From assembly GCA_910588535.1 (NCBI GenBank), contig CAJUOO010000004.1:17668-81667 (forward strand): a stretch of 64,000 bases of DNA. Reading direction: 5' to 3'. This stretch comes from an uncultured Lachnospiraceae bacterium. GTDB lineage: Bacteria; Bacillota; Clostridia; Lachnospirales; Lachnospiraceae. The position numbers and the translations under genes were made by a program. The notes below the pieces were generated by a model that ran no database searches, was not told the origin of the DNA, and worked only from the letters and a program-made list of their open reading frames with translations. Positions 51,747-60,986 of this stretch are shown here, in pieces. The first letter of the stretch is position 1, and the number at the start of each line of letters is the position of its first letter.

Positions 51747-52559
51747 TTATGTCATTGTATACTCTGGCAGGCTTAACAGCCTTCTTGCATTTTTGCTAAA
51801 AATATTCTCTCTGTCCTTATCTGTGATATGCTCATAAAGCACCGCCTGCACATACATTCCCGGATTGGTGATCGGGAAATCTGTCCCAAATAAAATTCTT
51901 TCTGAGCCAAGCTTTTTCACTCCATGGCACAACATTCCATAGCGAAATAACCCCGTTCCGGACAGATCCAGATATGCATTTTCATAGCGGGTTATTCTCT
52001 CTATATGCTTCTCATATCCCACCCGCTGTCCCGGATGTGCTGCCACAAAGATAAGATTTTTATGTTCTGCTATCATCTGCGCCATCTGATCTGCCTCTTC
52101 CTCCACAGTATGATAGCTGAGAATCATATGATATTGCTCCGCCACATCAAGAATTTCAGCAAAATTCCGGCTGGAATAATCCTTCCAGCCATGCATATAT
52201 GGAACTAACTCCCCTATAAGCTGAACCCCCTTCTTGTACATCCGTTCTATCTCATCACAGGATTCCTTCACATAGTCTGGATGTACATGAAAACCCGGCG
52301 TACAGTAACCATTATAATGCTCTGCTATCTCAAGTGCTCTATCATTCAGCTTCTGTATATAAGAAAACCCGTCTTCTTCCCAAGCCTCCCTCTTCATACC
52401 GCCCTCTATCACAGAACCACAGATATGCGTAATACCTACTGATCTTAATTCTGCCTCCGCCTCCTCACGATTCAGATAAAAACTGTCTTTGTACATACAG
52501 CTATATTCACCCATCGTCTCATAAGGATGCGTGTGGAAATCAATAATTTCCCTTATCAT
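51747..52559 (-). CDS. Amidohydrolase family protein
   Basis: 270 residues, a TIM-barrel metal hydrolase: IIDFHTHPYETMGEY (HxH), GFHVHPDYVKE, ILSYHTVEEEADQ, FVAAHPGQ and RILFGTDFPITNPGM (catalytic Asp). Similar to amidohydrolase_2/TatD-like proteins; the substrate is unknown. Its ATG overlaps the stop of the upstream chemotaxis receptor gene by four bases (ATGA), so it is translationally coupled to it, an odd functional pairing. Confidence 0.82.
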   Translation of the reverse strand: MIREIIDFHTHPYETMGEYSCMYKDSFYLNREEAEAELRSVGITHICGSVIEGGMKREAWEEDGFSYIQKLNDRALEIAEHYNGYCTPGFHVHPDYVKESCDEIERMYKKGVQLIGELVPYMHGWKDYSSRNFAEILDVAEQYHMILSYHTVEEEADQMAQMIAEHKNLIFVAAHPGQRVGYEKHIERITRYENAYLDLSGTGLFRYGMLCHGVKKLGSERILFGTDFPITNPGMYVQAVLYEHITDKDRENIFSKNARRLLSLPEYTMT

Positions 52560-54064
52560 ACCATATACCTCTCTAATTCTTTTGTATGTTCATACAGCTT
52601 ATCCATAAGCTTCTTCGCTTCCTCCGCCTGATGCATACTATTCTCCCCGTGAGCTGCCGCCTCCATCGTGTTTGCTGCAACCTGCTCACTGACAGCCGAT
52701 ATCTGACTTATGCTGTCCACAATCATATTGTTAGACTCCAGCACCTCATTCACCTGACCATGAATGGTTTCCACATTCTGATTGAGATCTTGTATCTTTT
52801 GATAGATATCATTAAAGCTATTCTCCGACACAGTGATCATATCTCTCTCCTCTTTAGTCGCCTCGATAACATCAGCAACTATCTCCTGCGCATTATCAGC
52901 ATTTTGCTGAAGCTCAGATACAATCTCACCGATATTCTGGGTTAATCCTCTTGTCTGCTCCGCCAGTGCACGGATTTGCTCTGCCACCACAGCAAATCCT
53001 TTTCCTGCATCTCCCGCCCGCGCACTCTCAATAGAGGCGTTGAGGGCCAGCAGATTGGTCTGGCTGGAAATGCTGAATATCTCCTTCGTGATCTCCCCAA
53101 CCTTTCCCGCGTTCTGCGCGAGGACATTCATGGACTCTGAAACCACCCTCGTCGAATTATCTATCTGATCAGCTTTCTCCTTCAATGTGTCCATAGATGC
53201 TCTGCCGCCGTTCACCGCCTTAATAGATGCCTTTGCATAACTCATCATCTCCTCTGACATACTTTGGGTCGTGTTGATCATCTGCTGGATGTTATTGGTC
53301 ATCACTGTCTGCTTTTCTATACTCTCTGCATTGGATGAGTTTCCTGCCGAGATCTCATTCAGTGCACGCGAGGTAACACCTGCTGCCTTATTTAATTTCT
53401 TGATCAGCTCTGAGGCAGCAGCAGAATTTTCCTGTACTGAGGCTGTCACCTTAAGTACATTATCAAGCAATCTGTCCGTGCGCTCCTTCTCTCTCTTGAT
53501 CGTTCTTAATTTATCTGCATTGACCTGATTTGAGATCTTGGTCGTCAGCACAACACCTAATAAAAATACTATAATAGAAGCAAGGTGAAGCAGCACACCT
53601 GCCACTTCCACCTGTGCCCCAGAAGGCATGTGCCCTTCTATCACGTAAAACTTAACTGCATAGATAACATTCAAAAGCAAAACAACAATTGATGAGCGAA
53701 CCATATACGCCAGATCATAGTACAAAATAAATACAATGGCAACCGGAAACACCATGACAAAAACATGATCATTTCCCGCCCCCAAAAGAGCCATCGCATA
53801 GACTACACCATACCCTGCCATCATGACATGCTTTAAGATTGTGCTCTCCTTGTTTCTAAAATATACAAGAAAGGATGCCGTCATGGAGATTATAACCCAA
53901 GCGACAAACACTCCTGCAAATACTCTTGATATATTTCCCGCAATACCCTCACGCATATAACCCGCAACCAGAAAAAAATCAATAATAGTCAAAATAGTCA
54001 AGGCAAATCGGTTTACTCTAGCTATCTCGTTATTTGTGCCCTGCTCCTTTTTGTTATCTTCCAT
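52556..54064 (-). CDS. Methyl-accepting chemotaxis protein with multi-pass membrane sensor
   Basis: 502 residues. The N-terminal half has about six membrane helices (residues 18-185) with no large extracellular loop. The cytoplasmic signalling domain follows, with a hairpin tip SISSQTNLLALNASIESARAGDAGKGFAVVAEQIRALAEQT near 320-360. It lacks the standard Cache-HAMP layout, so it may sense membrane state or a small lipophilic ligand. It lies 27 bp after the frameshifted receptor gene and overlaps the amidohydrolase gene. No che or flagellar genes are in the window. Confidence 0.87.
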   Translation of the reverse strand: MEDNKKEQGTNNEIARVNRFALTILTIIDFFLVAGYMREGIAGNISRVFAGVFVAWVIISMTASFLVYFRNKESTILKHVMMAGYGVVYAMALLGAGNDHVFVMVFPVAIVFILYYDLAYMVRSSIVVLLLNVIYAVKFYVIEGHMPSGAQVEVAGVLLHLASIIVFLLGVVLTTKISNQVNADKLRTIKREKERTDRLLDNVLKVTASVQENSAAASELIKKLNKAAGVTSRALNEISAGNSSNAESIEKQTVMTNNIQQMINTTQSMSEEMMSYAKASIKAVNGGRASMDTLKEKADQIDNSTRVVSESMNVLAQNAGKVGEITKEIFSISSQTNLLALNASIESARAGDAGKGFAVVAEQIRALAEQTRGLTQNIGEIVSELQQNADNAQEIVADVIEATKEERDMITVSENSFNDIYQKIQDLNQNVETIHGQVNEVLESNNMIVDSISQISAVSEQVAANTMEAAAHGENSMHQAEEAKKLMDKLYEHTKELERYMV

Positions 54065-54091
54065 TTTACATCTCCTCCCCGTCCCGTCTTA

Positions 54092-54943
54092 TTATTCTTT
54101 TCCCATATGAAAGCGACTAATTAAGCTGTTTAAGGTCCGCGCCTGCTCTGATAATCCCTTTGAGACCACAGCACTTTCTCTGGCAGTAGCAGAATTTGTC
54201 TGAACCACCTCAGAAATTTCTTTAATTCCTTTTTCCACCAAAACGATCATCTCTGCCTGTTGAACACTGGCGGTGGCTATCTCATCCATCAATTCTTTAA
54301 TTGCCTGAATACAATCTGTGATAACCTGCATGGCAGAAACAGCAAGGTTTGTGGACTCTGTTCCTGTCTTGACATCCTGTATCGAATGATGTATTAAGCT
54401 GCTAGTATTTTGGGCAGCTTCCGCCGATCGCACGGCAAGACTCCTAATCTCATTGGCTACTACAGAATAGCTTTTTCCCGCGCTTCCTGCACGCCTAGCC
54501 TCCACAGAAGCATTCAATGCCAAGATATTTGTCTGATGAGCAATATCCTCAATGGTTTTGATAATTGTACCAATCTGCGCCGAAGACTGATCAATATTCC
54601 TTGTCGCTGTCATCAACTGCTCCATCTTCGTATCTGCCTCTGCTGCATAACCAGCCGCTTTGTATACAAGCTCACTGGCACTGCCACAGCGCGTAGTACT
54701 GGTCTGAATCTGTGAAGTGATCACCGTCACATTCGAGACAAGGCCCTCCACGGAAACCGCCTGCTCCATCGTTCCCTGAGACAAAGCCTGCGCCCCCGTA
54801 GATACTTGATTCGTGCTTGTGTCCACCTGATTTGCAACCTGAGAAATATCGCGGATCACATGAATAAGATTGCCATGAATGGAACGCAAACTCTCTAACA
54901 ATACCTTAAAATCCCCAATATAATACGCCTCATTCTTTGTCAA
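54092..54943 (-). CDS. Methyl-accepting chemotaxis protein, signalling-domain part (separated by a frameshift)
   Basis: 283 residues opening at a TTG within DLTKNEAYYIGDFKVLLESL, which reads as the direct continuation of the preceding receptor fragment in another frame. It holds the MCP signalling domain, with a tip region EDIAHQTNILALNASVEARRAGSAGKSYSVVANEIRSLA. The tip departs from consensus (EARRAG for EAARAG, GKSY for GKGF). There is no membrane segment. If not expressed by frameshifting or reinitiation, it would be a soluble fragment. Confidence 0.75.
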   Translation of the reverse strand: MTKNEAYYIGDFKVLLESLRSIHGNLIHVIRDISQVANQVDTSTNQVSTGAQALSQGTMEQAVSVEGLVSNVTVITSQIQTSTTRCGSASELVYKAAGYAAEADTKMEQLMTATRNIDQSSAQIGTIIKTIEDIAHQTNILALNASVEARRAGSAGKSYSVVANEIRSLAVRSAEAAQNTSSLIHHSIQDVKTGTESTNLAVSAMQVITDCIQAIKELMDEIATASVQQAEMIVLVEKGIKEISEVVQTNSATARESAVVSKGLSEQARTLNSLISRFHMGKE

Positions 54944-56124
54944 ATCACAGCAAGATTCCCGGCTGCCATCTCTCCTAAAATACGCCCGACATCATCTATC
55001 GTCTCCCGCAGACAGCCACAGACGTGGTGGGTGGTCTGTGCAATCATACCAATTTCGTCCACTCTTCCATAAAAGCCTTCCAGCTCCATATCAGCAGAGA
55101 GATTCATCTCGCCAAGATGTCTTATAGCAAGCTCCACCCGCATAAGCTCCTTACCCTCCCGATATAGAATCAAGAGAGTGATCAAGATAATCGTGCCAGC
55201 CATAGCCGCACACAATACTCCCACCACAAATCGCACTGTCCTTACAGCTCCATAAACCTCCGTGGCATTATCGCGAACCATAAATACCCAACTGCGATCC
55301 TTTAAATATTTATACACGACAAGCTGCTCTATTCCATTTTCATCCATATATGCATATGTACCTGCCTGTGTGCTGCCCTCCGACTGAATTTTTTGAATAA
55401 TCTCCCTATATCCACGGTCTGTGGTCTCCGTGTTTAAAAGTGCCTCATCTTCATGGTATAGATACACTCCCGTCTCCACATTCAAAAATACATATTCACT
55501 ATCTGGCAAGCCCTTTATATTTAAGTTTAACAATGCGTCCATCAAATGGCTTGCAAAAACTCCTGCTCCCACATATCCTATACATTCCTGATCCTCAAAA
55601 ATAGGATAATACATAGAAAGAATCATGCTGCCTGTTCCCGGAGACTTCATAATTCCCAAATTAGTAAGCTGCTTTTTTGACAAAATTGTATTTTGGAATG
55701 TGGTCAGTGAACCCCCCGTTCTCGTCGTTATTCCAATAGCCTTTTGGGAAGTATGTGTAAGTACATAAGTGTCTGGAGTGGCAATATACAATCCTTCAAA
55801 AATGCCTTTGACAGAGGCAAAATCTTCAGTATATTTTTGTGCCTTTGCCAATAATGTTGCATCCTCAGGATGCAAAAGAAGCTCTCTAACCTCGCTGCCC
55901 AGCGCAAATGCCGCCATATATTCTTCTGCGGAAGAAACATACTCGTTGATAATAGTGGCTCTGGATTCCACGGCATCCGTCATCTGGTTGGTAATATCTT
56001 TCTTTACTAGAGAAGAAACCTTTGAGGACACGATCATCCACAGAAATAACATCCCTATTAATGTTATCATTGAAGTGATAATACCAATACGTGTAGCAAG
56101 TTTTTTGTTTACAAGAAATTTCAT
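54940..56124 (-). CDS. Methyl-accepting chemotaxis protein, dCache-HAMP part (truncated by a frameshift)
   Basis: 394 residues: TM1 (about 12-33), an extracellular double-Cache-like sensor (about 40-290, with GLYIATPDTYVLTHT and YYPIFEDQECIGYVGAGVFAS), TM2 (about 300-322), then a HAMP-like segment ending EMAAGNLAVI-stop. Related receptors would continue GNLAVDLTxNEAYYIGDF; inserting one T in GCTGTGATTTGAC restores this. So a single-base loss near 54945-54950 splits one receptor gene spanning 54092-56124. Confidence 0.8.
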   Translation of the reverse strand: MKFLVNKKLATRIGIITSMITLIGMLFLWMIVSSKVSSLVKKDITNQMTDAVESRATIINEYVSSAEEYMAAFALGSEVRELLLHPEDATLLAKAQKYTEDFASVKGIFEGLYIATPDTYVLTHTSQKAIGITTRTGGSLTTFQNTILSKKQLTNLGIMKSPGTGSMILSMYYPIFEDQECIGYVGAGVFASHLMDALLNLNIKGLPDSEYVFLNVETGVYLYHEDEALLNTETTDRGYREIIQKIQSEGSTQAGTYAYMDENGIEQLVVYKYLKDRSWVFMVRDNATEVYGAVRTVRFVVGVLCAAMAGTIILITLLILYREGKELMRVELAIRHLGEMNLSADMELEGFYGRVDEIGMIAQTTHHVCGCLRETIDDVGRILGEMAAGNLAVI

Positions 56125-56305
56125 AGCTATCCTCCATAGAAAATAAATATTGGGGGCATCCGCTCACTCTCCCTTGACCAATTTTAATATATCACACCTT
56201 TTATTTTGTGTCGAGATATTATTAAGCAATCCCACACATTCATCAGGCACTCTTATACACCCAAGCAGAGAAGCGTTCGCTTTCCCTTGCATTTCTATGC
56301 ACAAA

Positions 56306-56337
56306 GGAAAGCAAGAGTGCATACACCCCTGCTTTCC
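56306..56337 (-). terminator. Probable terminator after the gntP-type permease gene
   Basis: GGAAAGCA (56306-56313) pairs with TGCTTTCC (56330-56337). The T tract on the minus-strand exit is short. Confidence 0.5.
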
Positions 56338-56369
56338 TTTTCAATTCCAGGACTAATTCCCTATTCTAT

Positions 56370-57743
56370 CTAGCAAAAAAACGATATCACAAGTGCCACC
56401 ACAAATCCGGTTCCTCCCACCAGTGTCTCCATAATCGTCCATGTCTTTAACGTCGTTTTCTCATCCATACCAACCAATGACTTCACCAGCCAGAATCCAG
56501 AATCATTAAAATGTGATATAACTGTTGCACCGCCTGCTACGGCCGCTGTCACACAGGCAAGGTACATCGGTGATAGGGAAGCGATCTCAGGCATAGCCGA
56601 GATAATTCCCGCTGCCATCGTCATAGCTACTGTGGCAGATCCAACGGAGATTCGTACCAGCACAGCAACTAAAAATGCTATGACAACAATTGGAAGATGT
56701 GCGCCAGCAACTGCATTTCCAATTACATCACCAATACCAGAATTCTGAAGCATATAGCGAAGAACTCCACCACACGCCGTCACCAGAAGAATCATTCCTG
56801 TAGGCTCCAGCGATTTGGTCATTACCTTCTCAAGCTCTTCCATATTGTATCCATGGCGGACGCCCAATATCAACATAGCCGCAACCGTGGCAATTAAAAG
56901 TGCCATAAAAGGCTCACCCAAAAATGCCAATATCGGCTGAATCCCTGAGAGAGCTGGAATTACCTTTGACACAGAGTTTAAGATAATCAGTACAAGTGGT
57001 ATTAAAATAACACCCACCACCATGCCAAATTTAGGAAGCTTACTCTCATCAAATTCCTGCTGATTTGCCACATGATCGGGCACAGGAATATAATACTTAT
57101 TTCCACAGATAGAACCCCATATCGGTCCAGCTACAATCATGGCAAAAATACCACAGAGAATACCAACCATAATCACCCAGCCCAGATCGACGCCAAGCAT
57201 GTTAGCCACAAGAATCGGTCCCGGTGTCGGTGGTATAAATGCATGACCGACAGCAAGCCCCGCAAGCAGCGGAATGGCATAAAACAGTGAAGATCGCTTT
57301 GTCTTTTTTGCCAGAGAAAACGCAAGCGGAATTAAGATAATCAGCCCGGCATCAAAGAACACCGGCATCGAGATAATCAACCCTGTAATGCCCAATGCCC
57401 ACGCTGCCTTTTTATCCCCAAACCATTTCACCATAGATACGGCAAGCGTCTGCGCTCCTCCTGATATCTCCAAGATCGCTCCAAACATAGAACCAAGTCC
57501 AACCAAAAGGGCAATGCCCTTTAATGTATTTCCAATTCCTTCATTCACAGAATCCACAATAGCAGTAAATGGCATACCGGCAACAAGCCCAATAAATACC
57601 GCTCCGGCAAGTATCGCTATCATAGCCTGAACCTTAAATTTTATAATTAATACCAACAAAAGAGCAAGTCCCAAAAGCGCAGCAATTACTAATCTCACTG
57701 GGCTAATCTCACTCTGCGTGGCTGCCAATGCGATAACATTCAT
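56370..57743 (-). CDS. GntP family gluconate/sugar-acid permease
   Basis: 457 residues with about 12-13 membrane helices. Family features include GLGSMFGAILEISGGAQTLA, MPVFFDAGLIILIPLAF, AFIPPTPGPILVANMLGVDLG and SGFWLVKSLVGMDEKTTLKTWT near the C-terminus. It imports gluconate or related aldonic acids with protons. It lies 42 bp after the dehydratase gene, with AAAGGGG and AAAGG before the ATG. The next gene suggests the imported acid is dehydrated to a 2-keto-3-deoxy acid. Confidence 0.92.
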   Translation of the reverse strand: MNVIALAATQSEISPVRLVIAALLGLALLLVLIIKFKVQAMIAILAGAVFIGLVAGMPFTAIVDSVNEGIGNTLKGIALLVGLGSMFGAILEISGGAQTLAVSMVKWFGDKKAAWALGITGLIISMPVFFDAGLIILIPLAFSLAKKTKRSSLFYAIPLLAGLAVGHAFIPPTPGPILVANMLGVDLGWVIMVGILCGIFAMIVAGPIWGSICGNKYYIPVPDHVANQQEFDESKLPKFGMVVGVILIPLVLIILNSVSKVIPALSGIQPILAFLGEPFMALLIATVAAMLILGVRHGYNMEELEKVMTKSLEPTGMILLVTACGGVLRYMLQNSGIGDVIGNAVAGAHLPIVVIAFLVAVLVRISVGSATVAMTMAAGIISAMPEIASLSPMYLACVTAAVAGGATVISHFNDSGFWLVKSLVGMDEKTTLKTWTIMETLVGGTGFVVALVISFFC

Positions 57744-57785
57744 CCTTTGATCCCCTTTCCTATCCCTATTTTGTAACGATTTCTA

Positions 57786-59510
57786 CTATTCCATATAACC
57801 GCCCTGCATCGGTGAGACAGCATGCTGAGAATAGATATGAAGCACACCTTTTTTATACTTTGCTTCCTTTGGCTTCCAGCATTTTCTTCTCTCCTCCAGC
57901 ACAGCATCCACTTCCTCCTTGGGAAGTCTCTTGCCGTCAATCCCCACAATCTCCAGCTTTCTGTCAGGAATATCTATCTGAATCAAATCATTTTCCTGCA
58001 GCAGCGCAATCGGTCCCCCCTCCGCTGCCTCAGGAGACACATGACCGATGGCTGGTCCCTTGGAAGCTCCTGAAAAACGTCCATCTGTGATAAGTGCTAT
58101 ACTAGTGCCCAAGGTTTCATCAGAAGAGATCGCCTCTGTCGTATAGAACATCTCTGGCATACCAGAACCTTTTGGTCCTTCATAGCGAATAATCACTGCA
58201 TCGCCCGGCTGAATTCTGTGCTCAAGCACCGCTGCTATAGCATCCTCCTCACAGTCAAATGGCCTAGCCTTCAGCACTGCCTGAAACATTTCCTTCGGCA
58301 CAGCCGAATGTTTGACCACCGCGCCCTGTGGAGCCAGATTTCCACGAAGAATTGCCACCGTTCCATTTTTCCCAATCGGCTCATCAAAGGTGCGAATTAC
58401 ATCCTCGCGCTTTAAATTCCATTTTGCAAGATATGCCTCACATTTTTCATAGAAGCCATTCTGCTTTAGCTCTTCCAGATTTTCCCCCAGAGTCTTCCCT
58501 GTCACAGTCATAACATCAAGGTGAAGCATCGACTTAATCTCCTCCATAATGCGTGGAACGCCTCCTGCATAATAGAAGAATTGCGCCGGCCATTTTCCCG
58601 CTGGACGGATATCCAGTAGATAATGTGCTCCCCGATGCATCTGATCAAAGGTATCTGCATCAATCTCCATGCCAAATTCATGTGCGATTGCCGGAATATG
58701 CAGAAGGGAATTTGTTGAGCCAGATATCGCCGCATGTACTATAATTGCATTTTCAAATGCCTTCTGTGTCACAATATCGCTTGCCTTTAATCCACTTCTC
58801 GCAAGCTCCACGCTTCTTTTTCCTGCCTCATAGGCAACCGTGCGAAGCTCTTTCGCCGTCGCTGGCATAAGTGCAGAACCCGGAAGCATAAGTCCCAGAG
58901 CCTCCGCCATAATCTGCATGGTGGAAGCTGTTCCCATAAAGGAGCAGGCACCGCAGGATGGACAAGCATGATGCTTATAATAAGTAAGTTGCTCCTCCGT
59001 GATCTCGCCTCTCTTGCACTTGGCTGAATATGCTCCAATCTGCTCCAGAGTCAAAAGCTCAGGACCCGCATCCATAACACCACCCGTCACGACAATGGAA
59101 GGAAGATTCAACCTGCCAATCCCCATCAATATCGCCGGCACGGATTTGTCACAGCTCGCCACAAACACGCCACCATCAAAGCCTGTGGAATTACCATGAA
59201 TCTCGATCATATTTGTGATCATATCACGGGATACCAATGAATAGTTAATGCCATCATGCCCCTGTGCGATACCATCACAGATATCCGTCGCATAATATCT
59301 GGCACCCTTGCCCCCTGCCTCTCGGATTCCTCTCACTGCCTCATTTACAAACTCATCCAGATGCGCACTACCCGGATGACTATCCCCAAAGGTACTCTCC
59401 ACTATAATTTGAGGCTTATCCAGATCCTCCACACTCCAGCCCATTCCCATCTTTAATGGGTCATTTTCTGGTGCCATTCCTCTCACTCTCTGGCTGTTTA
59501 ACTCTGTCAT
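57786..59510 (-). CDS. IlvD/Edd-family sugar-acid dehydratase
   Basis: 574 residues from ATG 59510. It contains the Fe-S and Mg segments of the family: ATDICDGIAQGHDGINYSL, GVFVASCDKSVPAILMG (Cys), HHACPSCGACSFMGTASTMQ (Cys), ISGSTNSLLHIPAIA and the C-terminal ITDGRFSGASKGPAIGHVSPEA. Because it sits with a GntP permease and a FadR-type regulator, an aldonate dehydratase role (YjhG/xylonate- or gluconate-dehydratase like) is more likely than branched-chain amino acid synthesis. AAAGGAG lies before the ATG. No KDG kinase or aldolase is adjacent. Confidence 0.88.
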   Translation of the reverse strand: MTELNSQRVRGMAPENDPLKMGMGWSVEDLDKPQIIVESTFGDSHPGSAHLDEFVNEAVRGIREAGGKGARYYATDICDGIAQGHDGINYSLVSRDMITNMIEIHGNSTGFDGGVFVASCDKSVPAILMGIGRLNLPSIVVTGGVMDAGPELLTLEQIGAYSAKCKRGEITEEQLTYYKHHACPSCGACSFMGTASTMQIMAEALGLMLPGSALMPATAKELRTVAYEAGKRSVELARSGLKASDIVTQKAFENAIIVHAAISGSTNSLLHIPAIAHEFGMEIDADTFDQMHRGAHYLLDIRPAGKWPAQFFYYAGGVPRIMEEIKSMLHLDVMTVTGKTLGENLEELKQNGFYEKCEAYLAKWNLKREDVIRTFDEPIGKNGTVAILRGNLAPQGAVVKHSAVPKEMFQAVLKARPFDCEEDAIAAVLEHRIQPGDAVIIRYEGPKGSGMPEMFYTTEAISSDETLGTSIALITDGRFSGASKGPAIGHVSPEAAEGGPIALLQENDLIQIDIPDRKLEIVGIDGKRLPKEEVDAVLEERRKCWKPKEAKYKKGVLHIYSQHAVSPMQGGYME

Positions 59511-59559
59511 TTTTTTGCAGCTCCTTTCCACAATCATTCCATCGCTCCATAAACATCTG

Positions 59560-59574
59560 ATGTATTTTGTACAT
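59560..59574. promoter_or_regulatory. Candidate operator for the FadR-type regulator
   Basis: ATGTA-TTTTG-TACAT inverted repeat located at the expected transcription start of the dehydratase-permease operon, matching the loose TGTnnnnnACA form of FadR-subfamily sites. Confidence 0.4.
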
Positions 59575-59576
59575 TT

Positions 59577-59605
59577 ATCATATCATTTTTTCTGTAGCTA
59601 TGCAA
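59577..59605 (-). promoter_or_regulatory. Promoter of the sugar-acid operon
   Basis: On the minus strand TTGCAT (59600-59605), 17 bp, TATGAT (59577-59582), about 67 nt before the dehydratase ATG. Confidence 0.65.
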
Positions 59606-59719
59606 GTCAGCCGCTATATTAACCACTTTTTGCTGTAAAACTTCTGTATTTTTTGTGCACTATTACTAATTTTTTTCAATAATAAGAATGTAACTACGTC
59701 TTTTATCTATTTTCTCCAA

Positions 59720-60424
59720 TTATATTGTTTTAAGTTGTCTGATGTTTTTGATCATCTCCCTGTTATAAGCAAGATGCATGGTCATCGCAAGTCTTGCTCC
59801 CTGACTATCTCTCTCTGCTATGGCATCCGCCACAGCCCTGTGAGTTCGAATGGTTTCCGCCGTAAGCTTTTTGTGAGTGACATTTACAAACATCATCACA
59901 GCCGTGTCAATAATGGGTATAATCTGTTCTACAATCTTATTCTTAGAACATTCCGCCACACAACAGTGAAACGCAATATCCTCTCTAATGTAGTTTTCTT
60001 CATCCTCTATCTTCTGCTCCACACGGCTGCACAACATCTGAAGCTTTTCTATCTCCTCCTTGGATGCGCGCAGAGCAGCCATCTCTGCCATCGCAGGCTC
60101 TATCATTAAGCGCACTTCCACCAGATCCATGGCGATCGCCTCCTTATCTGGCATACTGCGGATTCCAAGCGGGTCCTCCGCCAGAGGGATCGTGCTCAAC
60201 ACATAGGTGCCAGAGCCTCTGCGCACCTCCACGATCCCTTGATACACCAAAGATTTCATCGCTTCCCTCACCGTGCTGCGGCTAACTCCAAACAACTGGC
60301 AAAGCTCAAATTCATTCGGAAGTTTTTCTCCTATCTTGATGGGAGTCTTTATAATATACTGAAAAATCTGTTCTTCCACTTCCTCTACCAGCAATTTGCT
60401 CTTTAGATGAGATAAATCCTTCAT
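59720..60424 (-). CDS. FadR/GntR-family transcriptional regulator (FCD domain)
   Basis: 234 residues. The winged helix-turn-helix (about 12-75) reads KLPNEFELCQLFGVSRSTVREAMKSLVYQGIVEVRRGSGTYV. The FCD effector domain (about 95-225) shows the Asp/His metal-ligand pattern (MDLVEVRLMIEP, FHCCVAECSKN, HRAVADAI). Regulators of this group repress sugar-acid operons and are released by the acid. Its location just upstream of the dehydratase-permease pair supports that role. A candidate operator lies at 59560-59574. Confidence 0.92.
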   Translation of the reverse strand: MKDLSHLKSKLLVEEVEEQIFQYIIKTPIKIGEKLPNEFELCQLFGVSRSTVREAMKSLVYQGIVEVRRGSGTYVLSTIPLAEDPLGIRSMPDKEAIAMDLVEVRLMIEPAMAEMAALRASKEEIEKLQMLCSRVEQKIEDEENYIREDIAFHCCVAECSKNKIVEQIIPIIDTAVMMFVNVTHKKLTAETIRTHRAVADAIAERDSQGARLAMTMHLAYNREMIKNIRQLKTI

Positions 60425-60498
60425 GGTTCGTTTCCCTCCTGCTTTTTTCCATTCGTATTTTTGTTTTCTATTGTAGGCCTATCCTCCACATATCAGTT

Positions 60499-60945
60499 CT
60501 ACCACAGTCCAAACTGGCTGCCTGCCCAATATATAAAACCCAACAGTGAGCTGGTAAGAATACCATACAAAATAACTGGTCCCGCTATCGTAAATATCTT
60601 GCAGCCTATTCCAAATACCTGTCCCTCTTTTTTATACTCGATCGCCGCCGCTGCTATACCATTTGCAAACCCTGTGATTGGTACCAAAATACCTGCACCT
60701 CCCAGCTTTGCAAGCTTTGAAAATAAATTAAAGCCTGTTAAAAGCACGGCAAGAAGAATCAATGCCAAAAGATTCCACTTTCCTGCTGTCTCCTTGTCAA
60801 GCCCTGTCTTCATCAGCATATTAGTAATAAACTGCCCCAGCGTACAGATAAGTCCTCCCATCCAAAATGCATGAAACATATTGATCCACACATTATGTGT
60901 CGGCGTCATTTGTTTTACATATTGGCGGTACTGCTGTTCATTCAT
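60499..60945 (-). CDS. spoVAC: Stage V sporulation protein AC
   Basis: 148 residues from ATG 60945 (MNEQQYRQYVKQMTPTHN), with about four membrane helices and the motif ILVPITGFANGIAAAAIEYKKEGQVFGIGCKIFTIAGPVILYG that is highly conserved in SpoVAC. SpoVAC forms a membrane channel for dipicolinic acid uptake into the spore and release on germination. GGTGAT lies just before the ATG. Last gene of the operon seen here; spoVAD and spoVAE do not follow. Confidence 0.93.
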   Translation of the reverse strand: MNEQQYRQYVKQMTPTHNVWINMFHAFWMGGLICTLGQFITNMLMKTGLDKETAGKWNLLALILLAVLLTGFNLFSKLAKLGGAGILVPITGFANGIAAAAIEYKKEGQVFGIGCKIFTIAGPVILYGILTSSLLGFIYWAGSQFGLW

Positions 60946-60986
60946 AATATCACCATGCCTTTCTGCGTCGTTTTTTCGCAACTGCC

